Positions 1-8,714 of a DNA stretch of 64,000 nt are shown in pieces (the stretch's first letter is position 1; each line of letters begins with the position of its first letter). Origin of the DNA: Bacillota bacterium (GTDB lineage: Bacteria > Bacillota > Clostridia > Lachnospirales > Lachnospiraceae); the NCBI GenBank assembly GCA_023413555.1, contig JAEZPG010000017.1, positions 1 through 64,000 of the forward strand. Direction: 5' to 3'. The translations under genes were made by a program, and so were the position numbers. Under the pieces are notes generated by a model that did not search any database, was not told where the DNA came from, and saw only the letters and a list, made by a program, of their open reading frames with translations.

Positions 1-191
1 AAGCCTAGTGCTTAGACAGACACTAGACTTTTGTAAGCTAAGATGCAACCTCTTAGCAGATATATAATAAGCCACTCAAAACTGTTAATTATAATGGAAA
101 GGGTTGCGTTTCATTTTACAATTAACCATTTGGATACCAATATTTATAAATCTCTAATCCCAGGAGGTAATTATACATAGTTATATATAAA
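1..191. other. Non-coding window edge
   Basis: No open frame with a ribosome binding site is visible. CTAGTG at 5-10 and CACTAG at 21-26 can form a short hairpin followed by ACTTTTG, which may be the terminator of a rightward gene lying outside the window. The rest is AT-rich and shows no recognisable element. Confidence 0.4.
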
Positions 192-245
192 AAACCGCCA
201 TCCTCAACAAATTAACTTCTGTCAATCTGCTTTGGAAAGCGGCTT
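192..245 (-). terminator. Candidate intrinsic terminator after yebC
   Basis: Read leftward, AAGCCGC (245-239) can pair with GCGGTTT (198-192, one G-U pair), and the right arm runs into a T-rich tract. The loop is long (about 40 nt), so the call is moderate. It lies just past the yebC stop. Confidence 0.4.
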
Positions 246-276
246 ATATTCACTAATATGAGCATTATAGTCTACA

Positions 277-1020
277 CTATTCTTCTTCGTCTGGTTCATC
301 CCAGTTGTGCCATACGTTCTGAACGTCGTCATCGTCATCTAGAAGATCCAGCGTTTTTCTAAAAAATTTGATTTCCTTTTCATCCGTTAAATCCACCCAT
401 GTAGATGGAATCATAGTAACTTCCGCCTGTGCCATAGGAACGCTTTCATTCTCCAACTTCTCTCTGATTTCAGAAAACATATCTGGATCAGTGAGGATTT
501 CAAAACTGTCTTCCTCCTCTGCGAAATCTTCTGCACCGGCATCAAGAGCTATCATCATGAGATCATCAGCTTCCATTTCGCAGTCTTCTTTGGCTACAAT
601 AATCTGTCCTTTTCTCTCAAACATATAGGAAACGCAACCCGGAGTACCAACATTACCATTTCCTTTTGTAAACGCATTCCGAACATTGGAAGCAGTTCTA
701 TTCTTATTATCAGTAAGAGTTTCAACAATCACAGCGATACCGCTTGGTCCATATCCTTCGTAAGTTACTACTTCATAGTTAGCAGCATTTGCATCTCCCG
801 CCGCTTTTTTGATACTACGATCAATGGTATCATTAGGCATATTATTAGATTTTGCCTTAGCAATAATATCTTTAAGTTTGCTGTTATTATTAGGATCTGG
901 TCCTCCCTCTTTTACAGCAACTGCAATTTCACGGCCAAGTCTAGTAAATATTTTCCCTTTAGCAGCATCATTCTTCTCTTTTTTATGTTTAATATTGGCA
1001 AATTTGGAATGTCCTGACAT
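277..1020 (-). CDS. yebC: YebC/PmpR family protein (TACO1-like)
   Basis: A 247-residue member of the YebC/PmpR/TACO1 family. Bacterial members are annotated as DNA-binding regulators, and the mitochondrial homologue assists translation; the molecular role here is not settled by sequence. The opening MSGHSKFANIKHKK is the family signature, and the acidic C-terminus (DDDDDVQN, DEPDEEE) is typical. I place the start at 1020: AAGGAG then lies 7 nt upstream, whereas an ATG at 1026 would directly abut the Shine-Dalgarno sequence. It follows argR by about 95 nt on the same strand and may be a separate transcript. Length is normal for the family. Confidence 0.93.
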   Translation of the reverse strand: MSGHSKFANIKHKKEKNDAAKGKIFTRLGREIAVAVKEGGPDPNNNSKLKDIIAKAKSNNMPNDTIDRSIKKAAGDANAANYEVVTYEGYGPSGIAVIVETLTDNKNRTASNVRNAFTKGNGNVGTPGCVSYMFERKGQIIVAKEDCEMEADDLMMIALDAGAEDFAEEEDSFEILTDPDMFSEIREKLENESVPMAQAEVTMIPSTWVDLTDEKEIKFFRKTLDLLDDDDDVQNVWHNWDEPDEEE

Positions 1021-1116
1021 ACTCATTCTCCTTTTTATGTTTATCTAAACGAATACACACTAAACGGTATATATTCTACCATTCTTTGATTATTCTGACA
1101 AGCGAAACTTGTCTCT

Positions 1117-1575
1117 CTATTTCTTATTGTTCACAAGCTTTGTATTCTTATCCATGACATATTCAGTATCTTCTAGGGACTTTATGGCACACATGATTGT
1201 ATCATCTCCTGCAATACAGCCAATAATTCCATTGATATGAAGATGATCAAGTGCCGCTGCCACTGCCATTGCCATTCCAGAAACTGTTTTAATTACTACG
1301 ATATTCATAGCCATATCCATAGAAATAAAACCATCCTTCAGCACTCTGACATATTTGTCATACATACCGGATTCTTGATTTTGTAAGACAATGTACTTTT
1401 GCTTCCCCAAATTAGTTGACACCTTAGTCAATTTTAATTCTCTGATATCTCTTGAAATAGTGGCTTGAGTCACATTATATCCTGCGGCATTAAGTAAATC
1501 AGCCAATTCTTCCTGAGTTTCAATGTCATGTTTATTGATTAATTCAATAATTTTTGACTGTCTTCCCACTTTCAT
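1117..1575 (-). CDS. argR: Arginine repressor ArgR/AhrC
   Basis: A 152-residue arginine-responsive repressor. Residues 1-70 form the winged-helix DNA-binding domain (ISRDIREL at about 40-47 is the recognition region). Residues 80-150 are the hexamerisation and arginine-binding domain, with GDDT at 123-126. Family members hexamerise with arginine and repress biosynthetic genes or activate catabolic ones. The start codon overlaps the last bases of nadK, so the two are probably translationally coupled. In Bacillus ahrC sits between tlyA and recN; here nadK is interposed and no recN is found in the window. Arginine is also the substrate of the polyamine operon at 46-47 kb, a possible but unproven target. 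Confidence 0.96.
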   Translation of the reverse strand: MKVGRQSKIIELINKHDIETQEELADLLNAAGYNVTQATISRDIRELKLTKVSTNLGKQKYIVLQNQESGMYDKYVRVLKDGFISMDMAMNIVVIKTVSGMAMAVAAALDHLHINGIIGCIAGDDTIMCAIKSLEDTEYVMDKNTKLVNNKK

Positions 1576-2435
1576 GATTTGCTTCCTCCTTTAAATATCT
1601 TGGTTTGAACCAGTTCAAAGAAGCTCGTATCGGTTGCTTTTACCAACGTGGTTACTTCTTTTGCGCGTTTTATTTCAATTTTGTCACCGCTTACTAAAGA
1701 TGTCACGAGTCTGCCGTCATAAATAGCATTTGCTTCATCCTTTACTGTTTCCTTGCTTTTTCCAAGTTCCAAGACAATTGTATCAGTAGGTGAAACCATA
1801 ATACATCGATTATTTAATGTATGAGGACAAATAGCTGATATCATCATTCCTTCTAAACCAGGGACAACAATCGGCCCTCCTGTAGAAAGATTATAGCCAG
1901 TTGAGCCTGTAGCTGTAGAAACAACCATACCATCGCAGATATAAGTATCTACCAAATAATCATTTACATATACCTTAATCATAATGATACGACATTGACC
2001 TCTTTTACTAATTACAATATCATTTAAAGCATAACCATTATAATAGTTTGGTATATTTCCTTTTATCATCATTCTCTTTTCCAAGTGATAATCGTCCTGA
2101 AACAGTCGGTTTAGGACTGGTATAATATTGTCCTTTTCCACCTCTGTCAAAAAACCCAAAGTACCAAGATTGACACCTAAAATTGGAATATTTAGATGTA
2201 CCAGATCATTAGCTGCCTGAATCAATGTACCGTCCCCACCTAATACTATGACACAATCCGTGTCAGCATCAATGACAGATACATCTGTATAGGGATCATA
2301 TTCATTTATATGATGATCTGCCTCTTTTGCTATGACACAATGTTTCTTCTGACCTACCAGGTATTCTTTTATCATTTTGGAAAAGACATAATCCTTGTCT
2401 TTATCATTATTGGTGATTATACAAAACTTGTTCAT
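1572..2435 (-). CDS. nadK: NAD kinase
   Basis: A 287-residue ATP-NAD kinase that makes NADP from NAD in the cytosol. Visible motifs are GGDGT at residues 66-70 (nucleotide-binding loop), NLGTLGFL near 89-96 and ATGSTGYNLSTGG (NAD site) in the second half. The start has GGGGG six bases upstream. It lies 26 nt after tlyA and overlaps argR by 4 nt, so tlyA, nadK and argR look co-transcribed. A tlyA-nadK-argR order is common in Clostridia (from memory). Confidence 0.96.
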   Translation of the reverse strand: MNKFCIITNNDKDKDYVFSKMIKEYLVGQKKHCVIAKEADHHINEYDPYTDVSVIDADTDCVIVLGGDGTLIQAANDLVHLNIPILGVNLGTLGFLTEVEKDNIIPVLNRLFQDDYHLEKRMMIKGNIPNYYNGYALNDIVISKRGQCRIIMIKVYVNDYLVDTYICDGMVVSTATGSTGYNLSTGGPIVVPGLEGMMISAICPHTLNNRCIMVSPTDTIVLELGKSKETVKDEANAIYDGRLVTSLVSGDKIEIKRAKEVTTLVKATDTSFFELVQTKIFKGGSKS

Positions 2436-2461
2436 CTGCTGCCCCCTTGTAGATTGTTTTT

Positions 2462-3265
2462 CTACAGCTCGCCATGAGCATGGTCTACAATTTCTTTAAT
2501 CATTTCCTGTGTATAAATAATCTGCCTAATATCCTTTCCATTCTTTATATGGAGCAAATACTCTATGTTGCCTTCAGGACCTGTAATTGGGGAATAAGCA
2601 AGTCTTAATACAGTAAAGTCCAAGCTGTCTACATACTCAATAATATTTTCCACAACTTGTATATGCACTTTTTTGTCTCGTACCACACCTTTTTTCCCAA
2701 CCTGCTCTCGTCCAGCTTCAAACTGTGGTTTTATTAGACACACCACTTCTCCGTCAGAAGATAAGACACCCTTAACAGGCTCTAATACTTTTGTCAATGA
2801 GATAAATGCCACATCAATGGATGCAAATTCAATAACATCCTGTAAATGTTCTGGCAGAATATAACGAATATTGGTTTTTTCCATGGATACAACCCTAGGA
2901 TCCTGTCGCAATTTCCAAGCTAGCTGATTGGTACCAACATCAATTGCATATACCTTCTTAGCCCCATTCTGAAGCATACAGTCTGTAAAGCCACCGGTGC
3001 TAGATCCTACATCCATGCAAACCTTATCATCTACAGAGACGTCAAATTCCTTAATGGCTTTTTCTAATTTGAGGCCACCACGGCTTACATAGGGAAGTAT
3101 GTGACCTTTTACTACAACGTCTACCTTATCATCAAAAGAGGTTCCCGCTTTGTCTTCTCTTATTCCATCTACAAAGACGCTACCAGACATAATAATAGCT
3201 TTTGCTTTTTCTCTCGACTCAGCTAGTCCTTTTTCAACTAATAGCACATCCAACCTCTGTTTCAT
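2462..3265 (-). CDS. tlyA: TlyA family rRNA 2'-O-methyltransferase
   Basis: A 267-residue protein with an N-terminal S4 RNA-binding domain (about residues 1-65, starting MKQRLDVLLVEKGLAESR) followed by an FtsJ/RrmJ-like SAM methyltransferase fold (DVGSSTGGFTDCMLQ, about 90-105). Mycobacterial TlyA methylates 16S and 23S rRNA riboses. The old name hemolysin is historical, and nothing here indicates a toxin. It lies 16 nt downstream of dxs, as in the conserved dxs-tlyA pairing of Firmicutes. Confidence 0.93.
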   Translation of the reverse strand: MKQRLDVLLVEKGLAESREKAKAIIMSGSVFVDGIREDKAGTSFDDKVDVVVKGHILPYVSRGGLKLEKAIKEFDVSVDDKVCMDVGSSTGGFTDCMLQNGAKKVYAIDVGTNQLAWKLRQDPRVVSMEKTNIRYILPEHLQDVIEFASIDVAFISLTKVLEPVKGVLSSDGEVVCLIKPQFEAGREQVGKKGVVRDKKVHIQVVENIIEYVDSLDFTVLRLAYSPITGPEGNIEYLLHIKNGKDIRQIIYTQEMIKEIVDHAHGEL

Positions 3266-3281
3266 TTCATCATCCTCGTTA

Positions 3282-5153
3282 CTATTTATTCAAACCTTCC
3301 CTTATTCTCTCAAGTATGGCCTCCTTGGTCAAGCCGAACTTCTCTTTTAACTGACTGATATCACCATGCTCAATAAAAGTATTCGGAAGCGTAAAAGGCA
3401 AAAACTTAATGGAACCATATTGCTTCTCGGTGAGATAAGCTGCCACCGTCTGACTAAAGCTACCTGAATAGACATTTTCCTCAAGGGTAATTATCATGGA
3501 ATGATTCATCATGAAAGAATCCAACAGTTCCCAATCAAATGGTTTAATAAACCGCACATTGACAACACTAGCCTCTCTTCCTAATTCATGAAGCTCTTTA
3601 TGAACTTGCTCTGCCACCTCCACCATGCTCCCTATTGCCAGAATAAGAATTTCCTTTTCCTGACAAAGAATTTCAGCCTTGCCGTAACAAATTCGACTGG
3701 ATTCATTATGATAACAAAGGCTAACTTTTCCACGAGGATAACGTATTGCTATTGGGGCATCAAAGTCATTGCAAAAGGATATCATCTCCTGAAATTCTTT
3801 TTTATTCTTTGGAGCAAGAATTGTCATATTAGGGATGGATTGTAAAAAGGAAAGATCAAAGATTCCTTGATGCGTCTCCCCATCATTTCCTACAATACCC
3901 GCTCTATCAATGGCGAAAACCACCGGATAATTTCCTAAACAGACATCATGAATCATCTGATCATAAGCTCTTTGAAGGAAAGTAGAATAAACCGCTACAA
4001 ATGGTTTCATTCCTCCTGCTGCCAATCCAGCTGCAAAGGTTACAGCATGTTCTTCCGCAATTCCGACATCAAAAAATCTGGTAGGATATTGTTTTTCAAA
4101 CTCTACAAGTCCTGTTCCGTTCGGCATTGCCGCTGTAATAGCAACTAATTTATCGTTTTCATCTGCTAGCTCACACAATGTATCAGCGAACACTTTGGTA
4201 TAGGTTTCATCCTTGTTTGGCCATAACACCTTACCTGTAGTAATATCAAATGGTTCTACACCATGAAATTTGGATGGATTATTCTCTGCTAGCGAATATC
4301 CCTTTCCTTTTTTGGTAATCACATGAATGATTACTGCTTCCTTCATCTTCTTAGCACTGTTGATTGCTTGTAGAAGACTTTCAATATTATGACCATCTAC
4401 TGGACCCAAATAAGTAATTCCTATGTCTTCAAATAACATACCAGGAATAAATAAGCGCTTAATGGAATCCTTGGAACGTCTTACTGTATCTACAATGGCA
4501 TCGCCTACTTTAGGAATACTCCTTAAAACAGACTCTATCTCATCTTTAACGCCAATATAAGCTTGATTGGTTCTAATCTTTCCAAGATAGTTAGACATAC
4601 CCCCAACATTTTCGGATATTGACATATTATTATCATTTAGGATTATAATCATATTCGATTTTAATCTGGCAGCATTATTCATGGCTTCAAATGCCATCCC
4701 ACCAGTTAAAGCACCATCTCCAATTACTGCAACTACAGTGTTGTTCTCCTTTTGTAAATCTCTTGCTTTTGCTAAACCAAGGGCAACAGAAATAGAAGTA
4801 GAACTATGACCGGTATCAAAACAGTCACAATCACTTTCACTGGTTTTCGGGAATCCGCTCATCCCCTCATATTTACGTAGCGTGGCAAAATCATCTTTTC
4901 TTCCTGTAAGAAGTTTATGAATATAAGCTTGATGCCCAACGTCCCATACTATATGATCCTTTGGCAAATCCAGAGAAAGATGAAGAGCCATAGTAAGCTC
5001 CACCACCCCCAGATTAGAGGAAAGATGTCCACCTGTTTTGCTAATGTTTCTCACTAAAAATCTTCGGATTTCCTTGGCTAATTGTTTGTAATCTTCACGC
5101 GAGATATTTTTAATATCATTTGCCTGATTGATCTGATCTAATAACTTCGGCAA
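3282..5153 (-). CDS. dxs: 1-deoxy-D-xylulose-5-phosphate synthase
   Basis: A 623-residue thiamine-diphosphate enzyme that condenses pyruvate with glyceraldehyde-3-phosphate, the first step of the MEP isoprenoid pathway. Seen: the ThDP/Mg motif GDGALTGGMAFEAMNN, the conserved HLSSNLG stretch near residue 43, and DRAGIVGNDGETHQG in the transketolase pyrimidine domain; the C-terminal transketolase domain is complete. The start is a TTG (5153-5151) preceded by AAGGTGG four bases away, and no better in-frame ATG exists near it. It lies downstream of ispA, so precursor supply and prenyl elongation are co-expressed. Confidence 0.97.
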   Translation of the reverse strand: MPKLLDQINQANDIKNISREDYKQLAKEIRRFLVRNISKTGGHLSSNLGVVELTMALHLSLDLPKDHIVWDVGHQAYIHKLLTGRKDDFATLRKYEGMSGFPKTSESDCDCFDTGHSSTSISVALGLAKARDLQKENNTVVAVIGDGALTGGMAFEAMNNAARLKSNMIIILNDNNMSISENVGGMSNYLGKIRTNQAYIGVKDEIESVLRSIPKVGDAIVDTVRRSKDSIKRLFIPGMLFEDIGITYLGPVDGHNIESLLQAINSAKKMKEAVIIHVITKKGKGYSLAENNPSKFHGVEPFDITTGKVLWPNKDETYTKVFADTLCELADENDKLVAITAAMPNGTGLVEFEKQYPTRFFDVGIAEEHAVTFAAGLAAGGMKPFVAVYSTFLQRAYDQMIHDVCLGNYPVVFAIDRAGIVGNDGETHQGIFDLSFLQSIPNMTILAPKNKKEFQEMISFCNDFDAPIAIRYPRGKVSLCYHNESSRICYGKAEILCQEKEILILAIGSMVEVAEQVHKELHELGREASVVNVRFIKPFDWELLDSFMMNHSMIITLEENVYSGSFSQTVAAYLTEKQYGSIKFLPFTLPNTFIEHGDISQLKEKFGLTKEAILERIREGLNK

Positions 5154-5185
5154 AATGCCACCTTCTCTTTCTTATTACTTCTAGA

Positions 5186-6082
5186 CTATTTTTTTCTGTA
5201 CACCAAAGCTTTTAACAACTGATGCAGAAACGTGGAACACGAAGCATATTTTTCTAAAATAGTAAGTCCTTGATTGGTATACTCTTCTACTTTTAACCTT
5301 GCTCCTTCTATCCCTAATAAGGTTACATAAGTAGTTTTATTATTTTTTTCATCACTATGAATTGGTTTTCCAAGCTCTTTTGTGGTACTGGTAACATCTA
5401 AGATATCATCCTGAATCTGAAATGCCATTCCGATACAAGAGGCTACCTTATTCATATCCTGTTGCGCCTCCTCATCTGCCCCAGCTAGTATAGCACCTGC
5501 TAAAATAGAAGCTTCAATTAACGCACCGGTCTTCAACTCATAAATAAAATCAAGCCGATCTTGATCAATAGAATAATCAGAGGATAATACATCCACTACC
5601 TGTCCACCTATCATTCCATAGATTCCTGCCTTACTTGCTATGATATTAAGGGCTTTTACACCTCTAATCAGACTCTCGTCGGTTAATCTCATAAGGCCGG
5701 CTGACATAGTCTCAAATGCATAATTAAGTAAAGCATCTCCTGCTAATATACCCATAGAGTGACCATATACTACATGAGTAGTCTTTCTTCCTCGACGATA
5801 ATCATCATTATCCATAGCGGGTAAGTCGTCATGAACCAAGGAATAGGTATGAATCATCTCCATAGCTGCCATAAAAGGAACAATCTTTTCATCATCCCTT
5901 CCACCAAATAAATGATAGGTTTCCAACATAAGCATCGGACGTAGTCGCTTTCCACCAGCCACTAGGCTATAACTCATAGCTTCCATGATCAACTTTTGAT
6001 AGCCCTGCGGGTTTGGAATAGATTTTTTTATAATTGAATCAATAAATTCTTTCTTATTTGTTAATTGTTCTGTAAACTCCAT
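5186..6082 (-). CDS. ispA: Farnesyl/geranylgeranyl diphosphate synthase
   Basis: A 298-residue trans-polyprenyl diphosphate synthase joining isopentenyl diphosphate to allylic primers. The first aspartate-rich motif is DDLPAMD at residues 85-91, with the two-residue insertion typical of bacterial FPP synthases, and the second is QDDILD near 223. The substrate-binding GGKRLRPM lies at 43-50. It is placed xseB-ispA-dxs as in Bacillus. The exact chain length (C15 or C20) cannot be read with confidence. Confidence 0.94.
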   Translation of the reverse strand: MEFTEQLTNKKEFIDSIIKKSIPNPQGYQKLIMEAMSYSLVAGGKRLRPMLMLETYHLFGGRDDEKIVPFMAAMEMIHTYSLVHDDLPAMDNDDYRRGRKTTHVVYGHSMGILAGDALLNYAFETMSAGLMRLTDESLIRGVKALNIIASKAGIYGMIGGQVVDVLSSDYSIDQDRLDFIYELKTGALIEASILAGAILAGADEEAQQDMNKVASCIGMAFQIQDDILDVTSTTKELGKPIHSDEKNNKTTYVTLLGIEGARLKVEEYTNQGLTILEKYASCSTFLHQLLKALVYRKK

Positions 6083-6101
6083 ATGATCCCCATTTCAAGA
6101 A

Positions 6102-6317
6102 CTATTGTGGTTCTTCGTTATTATTTACTTCACCATTTAGAATCATTAATTTTTTTTCAACTGTATCAATAGAATCATTACAATTCTTTAAGACCTTCAT
6201 TCCTTCGTTGTACAAAGCAAAAGAATCTTCTAAGCTGATGTCCTCCTGCTCCATTTTTCCAACAATCTCCTCTAACTTTTGAAATGATTCTTCTAAAGAA
6301 AGATTTTTCTCAGCCAT
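6102..6317 (-). CDS. xseB: Exodeoxyribonuclease VII small subunit
   Basis: A 71-residue small subunit of exonuclease VII, an enzyme that degrades single-stranded DNA from both ends. The family pattern is clear (SLEESFQKLEEIVGKMEQ, then LEDSFALYNEGM). Its ATG shares a base with the xseA stop codon (TAATG), implying termination-reinitiation coupling that would help fix subunit ratio. Length is normal. Confidence 0.95.
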   Translation of the reverse strand: MAEKNLSLEESFQKLEEIVGKMEQEDISLEDSFALYNEGMKVLKNCNDSIDTVEKKLMILNGEVNNNEEPQ

Positions 6318-7525
6318 TAGCTTCTCCTCCTTTTTTCTATTTCAGTAACCTGTGCAATAATATCTCCATCCATTACCTTTATGGTAACCAAATCATCAGG
6401 ACTTACTTGTTCTGCCTTTATAAGAGCACGACCTTTAGAATCGCTTACATAAGCAAATCCTTTGTTTAGTTTATAGATAGGAGAAAGTCCATTCATTTTC
6501 TCCATATAAATCGCTAGCTTATGCCGGCTATCTTTTATTCGGTTATGCAAGGTCAGTAGGAGTTTATCCTCCATATCCATCAGATATTGTCTTTTTTGTA
6601 AAATCTGATTTCCAGGATTGTTAAATTCCAGTTTCAGTTGATAAAATTCCAACTTACTTTTATACTGAGTAAGCTTACGCATACAACCTCTATTTAAAGC
6701 TAAATTATATTCTTTCAGCTTAGTAAAAACCTCAGCAATGTTACATACTGCAAGCTCTGCAGCAGCAGAAGGTGTAGGAGCTCTAAGGTCTGCCACATAG
6801 TCAGCTATTGTAGTATCTGTCTCATGTCCCACAGCAGAGATAATTGGTGTCCTACAGTCATAGATTGCTCTGGCAACAGCCTCGTCATTAAAGCCCCATA
6901 AATCTTCGATTGAGCCTCCACCACGACCTACAATAATTACATCTACTCCAAGTTCATCAAGCATCTTAATTCCATTAATGATGGATGCTGGGGCTGCATC
7001 CCCCTGAACAATGGCTGGATATAAAATCAACTGTGTATAAGGGTTTCTTCTAGTACTTATGTTTATAATATCCTGAATTGCAGCTCCAGTGCTAGCTGTA
7101 ACAATACCGATTCGATGAGAAAGAAATGGAATCGGTTTCTTATGACTTTGATCAAAAAGCCCTTCCGAAAATAATTGCTTCTTTAGCCGCTCAAACCGCT
7201 CATATAACTGACCGGTACCGTCCAAGAAGATCTCTTTCGCATACATCTGGTACTTGCCATCCCGCTCGTAAACACTGATACCTCCATGAACTATTACGCT
7301 TTGTCCCTCTTTCATCTGAAATCCTAAACCACTCCTATTGCCTGCAAACATTACACAGGCCATCTGACTTTTGGAATCCTTCAAGGTGAAATAGATATGG
7401 CCAGAAGTGTGATATTTACAATTGGACACCTCACCCTTCATAAAAATATCAGTAAGGGCGTAGTCTTTTGCAAAAAGGTTCTTAATATATGCATTAATTT
7501 GCCATACTGAATAAGCCTTTTCCAT
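6317..7525 (-). CDS. xseA: Exodeoxyribonuclease VII large subunit
   Basis: A 402-residue catalytic subunit of exonuclease VII. The N-terminal OB-fold (about residues 1-105) starts VWQINAYIKNLF. The central catalytic domain carries VGRGGGSIEDLWGFNDE and SAVGHETDTTIADYVADLRA, followed by a helical C-terminal arm. RBS AGAGGAGAGG precedes the ATG. It overlaps xseB by one base and follows nusB by 22 nt. Confidence 0.96.
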   Translation of the reverse strand: MEKAYSVWQINAYIKNLFAKDYALTDIFMKGEVSNCKYHTSGHIYFTLKDSKSQMACVMFAGNRSGLGFQMKEGQSVIVHGGISVYERDGKYQMYAKEIFLDGTGQLYERFERLKKQLFSEGLFDQSHKKPIPFLSHRIGIVTASTGAAIQDIINISTRRNPYTQLILYPAIVQGDAAPASIINGIKMLDELGVDVIIVGRGGGSIEDLWGFNDEAVARAIYDCRTPIISAVGHETDTTIADYVADLRAPTPSAAAELAVCNIAEVFTKLKEYNLALNRGCMRKLTQYKSKLEFYQLKLEFNNPGNQILQKRQYLMDMEDKLLLTLHNRIKDSRHKLAIYMEKMNGLSPIYKLNKGFAYVSDSKGRALIKAEQVSPDDLVTIKVMDGDIIAQVTEIEKRRRS

Positions 7526-7547
7526 TGTCCTCTCCTCTTAACTTTAC

Positions 7548-8009
7548 TTAAATATTGGCAATCTTAGCTAAGACACCGTTAATGAAGCTGAAGGATTGAT
7601 CTTCCCCAAACTTCTTTGCCAGTTCAACGGCCTCATTAATTGCTACTCCGGTAGGAATATCTTCATCAAATTTGATCTCATAAGTTGCAAGTCTTAAAAT
7701 TGTTAAGTCAATCTTGCCCATACGATTTAGTTTCCAACCTGAAGCTGTCTCTTCAATAATCTGATCAATGACATCCATATGCCCCATAATTTTATTGAAT
7801 TTTTCCTTGAGATATAGCACTTCTTTGTCATCAGGTTCTTTAACAAAGACAGTAGTTTCTCCGCCTTCTACCATGTTATCCAAGCCATCTATCGGTACAC
7901 GAAGACACTCAAAATACATGGTTACCTGATCCTCTAACTCTGTCTTATTATGGAATTCCTTACGGAACAACATACGAAATAAATGTTCTCTTAATTCACT
8001 TCTTGTCAT
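7548..8009 (-). CDS. nusB: Transcription antitermination factor NusB
   Basis: A 153-residue NusB/RsmB-like helical protein that binds boxA RNA with NusE (S10) in rRNA antitermination. It opens MTRSELREHLFRMLF, and the C-terminal signature TGVAINEAVELAKKF is present. The segment around residues 45-75 is longer than in Bacillus NusB, as often seen in Clostridia. GGAGG is 13 nt upstream, a little far. It lies downstream of the asp23 gene; folD, often between nusB and xseA in Bacillus, is absent. Confidence 0.93.
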   Translation of the reverse strand: MTRSELREHLFRMLFRKEFHNKTELEDQVTMYFECLRVPIDGLDNMVEGGETTVFVKEPDDKEVLYLKEKFNKIMGHMDVIDQIIEETASGWKLNRMGKIDLTILRLATYEIKFDEDIPTGVAINEAVELAKKFGEDQSFSFINGVLAKIANI

Positions 8010-8050
8010 ATCGGTTTCTTTGCCTCCACAGGGACTAATTCACGAATAAA

Positions 8051-8081
8051 CAACCCTTAAATAATAAATATTCAAGGGTTG
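8051..8081. terminator. Weak hairpin between asp23 and nusB
   Basis: CAACCCTT (8051-8058) pairs with AAGGGTTG (8074-8081). Read leftward it is followed by TTTATTCG, only a partial T tract, so it may attenuate rather than stop transcription between asp23 and nusB. Confidence 0.4.
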
Positions 8082-8132
8082 TAATATATTATACACTATA
8101 AATTTACTATTAGAAAGTGTCAAGTTATTTCT

Positions 8133-8522
8133 TTAGTTATTCTTTGCTAAGGTTACACTTGCTATACGTATATTTACCTCATCTACTACAAGCCCAGTCA
8201 TATTCTCAATAGCACTTTTTACCTTTTCCTGCACAGAAGAAGAAACCTTTGGTACACTATATCCGTAATCCAATATTAAACTCATATCAACAGTAACAGT
8301 ATTGTTAACTACTTGAACCTTAATCCCTTTGCTTAGGTTCTTCTTACCTAGTTTGCTGACAATCTCATTGGTTACGTTACCAGCTAAGGCAGCTACACCT
8401 TTTACATCAGTGGCAGCTAGTCCCGCTATGATTGCCACTACATCATCAGCAATCTGAACTTCGCCAATGCCTTTTGAATCATATATTTTTACATTTTCTT
8501 TATTCTCTAGTTTATTACTCAC
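8133..8522 (-). CDS. Asp23/Gls24 family envelope stress protein (YqhY-like)
   Basis: A 129-residue Asp23/Gls24 domain protein; the Bacillus homologue beside nusB is YqhY. Visible family stretches are GIGEVQIADDVVAIIAGLAA and DYGYSVPKVSSSVQEKVKSA. No signal peptide or membrane segment, so cytosolic. I choose the GTG at 8522 because AGGAGG is then 8 nt upstream; a TTG at 8528 is closer than usual. Located between the spoIIIA terminator and nusB. The biochemical role is unknown; in Bacillus YqhY is linked to acetyl-CoA carboxylase expression (from memory), and accB/accC are missing from this locus. Confidence 0.9.
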   Translation of the reverse strand: MSNKLENKENVKIYDSKGIGEVQIADDVVAIIAGLAATDVKGVAALAGNVTNEIVSKLGKKNLSKGIKVQVVNNTVTVDMSLILDYGYSVPKVSSSVQEKVKSAIENMTGLVVDEVNIRIASVTLAKNN

Positions 8523-8622
8523 AAGCAAAACCTCCTACGTTTCTATATTAAAAGCTAAAAATGCAAGGCTTTTTGAATCTAGGTCTATTATAACAAATGT
8601 GGTTTCGATTTACAAACAAATA

Positions 8623-8663
8623 ATTTCATAGATTACCCGCCATATGCAAGTAATCTATGAAAT
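8623..8663 (-). terminator. Intrinsic terminator of the spoIIIA operon
   Basis: A perfect 14-bp stem: ATTTCATAGATTAC (8623-8636) and its complement (8650-8663), with a 13-nt loop. Read leftward it is followed by TATTTGTTTG. It separates spoIIIAH from the constitutive asp23-nusB run. Confidence 0.8.
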
Positions 8664-8714
8664 ATCGTATTTATATGTAGTATACCCAGATACTACCTTA
8701 CTATGCACTGCCAC

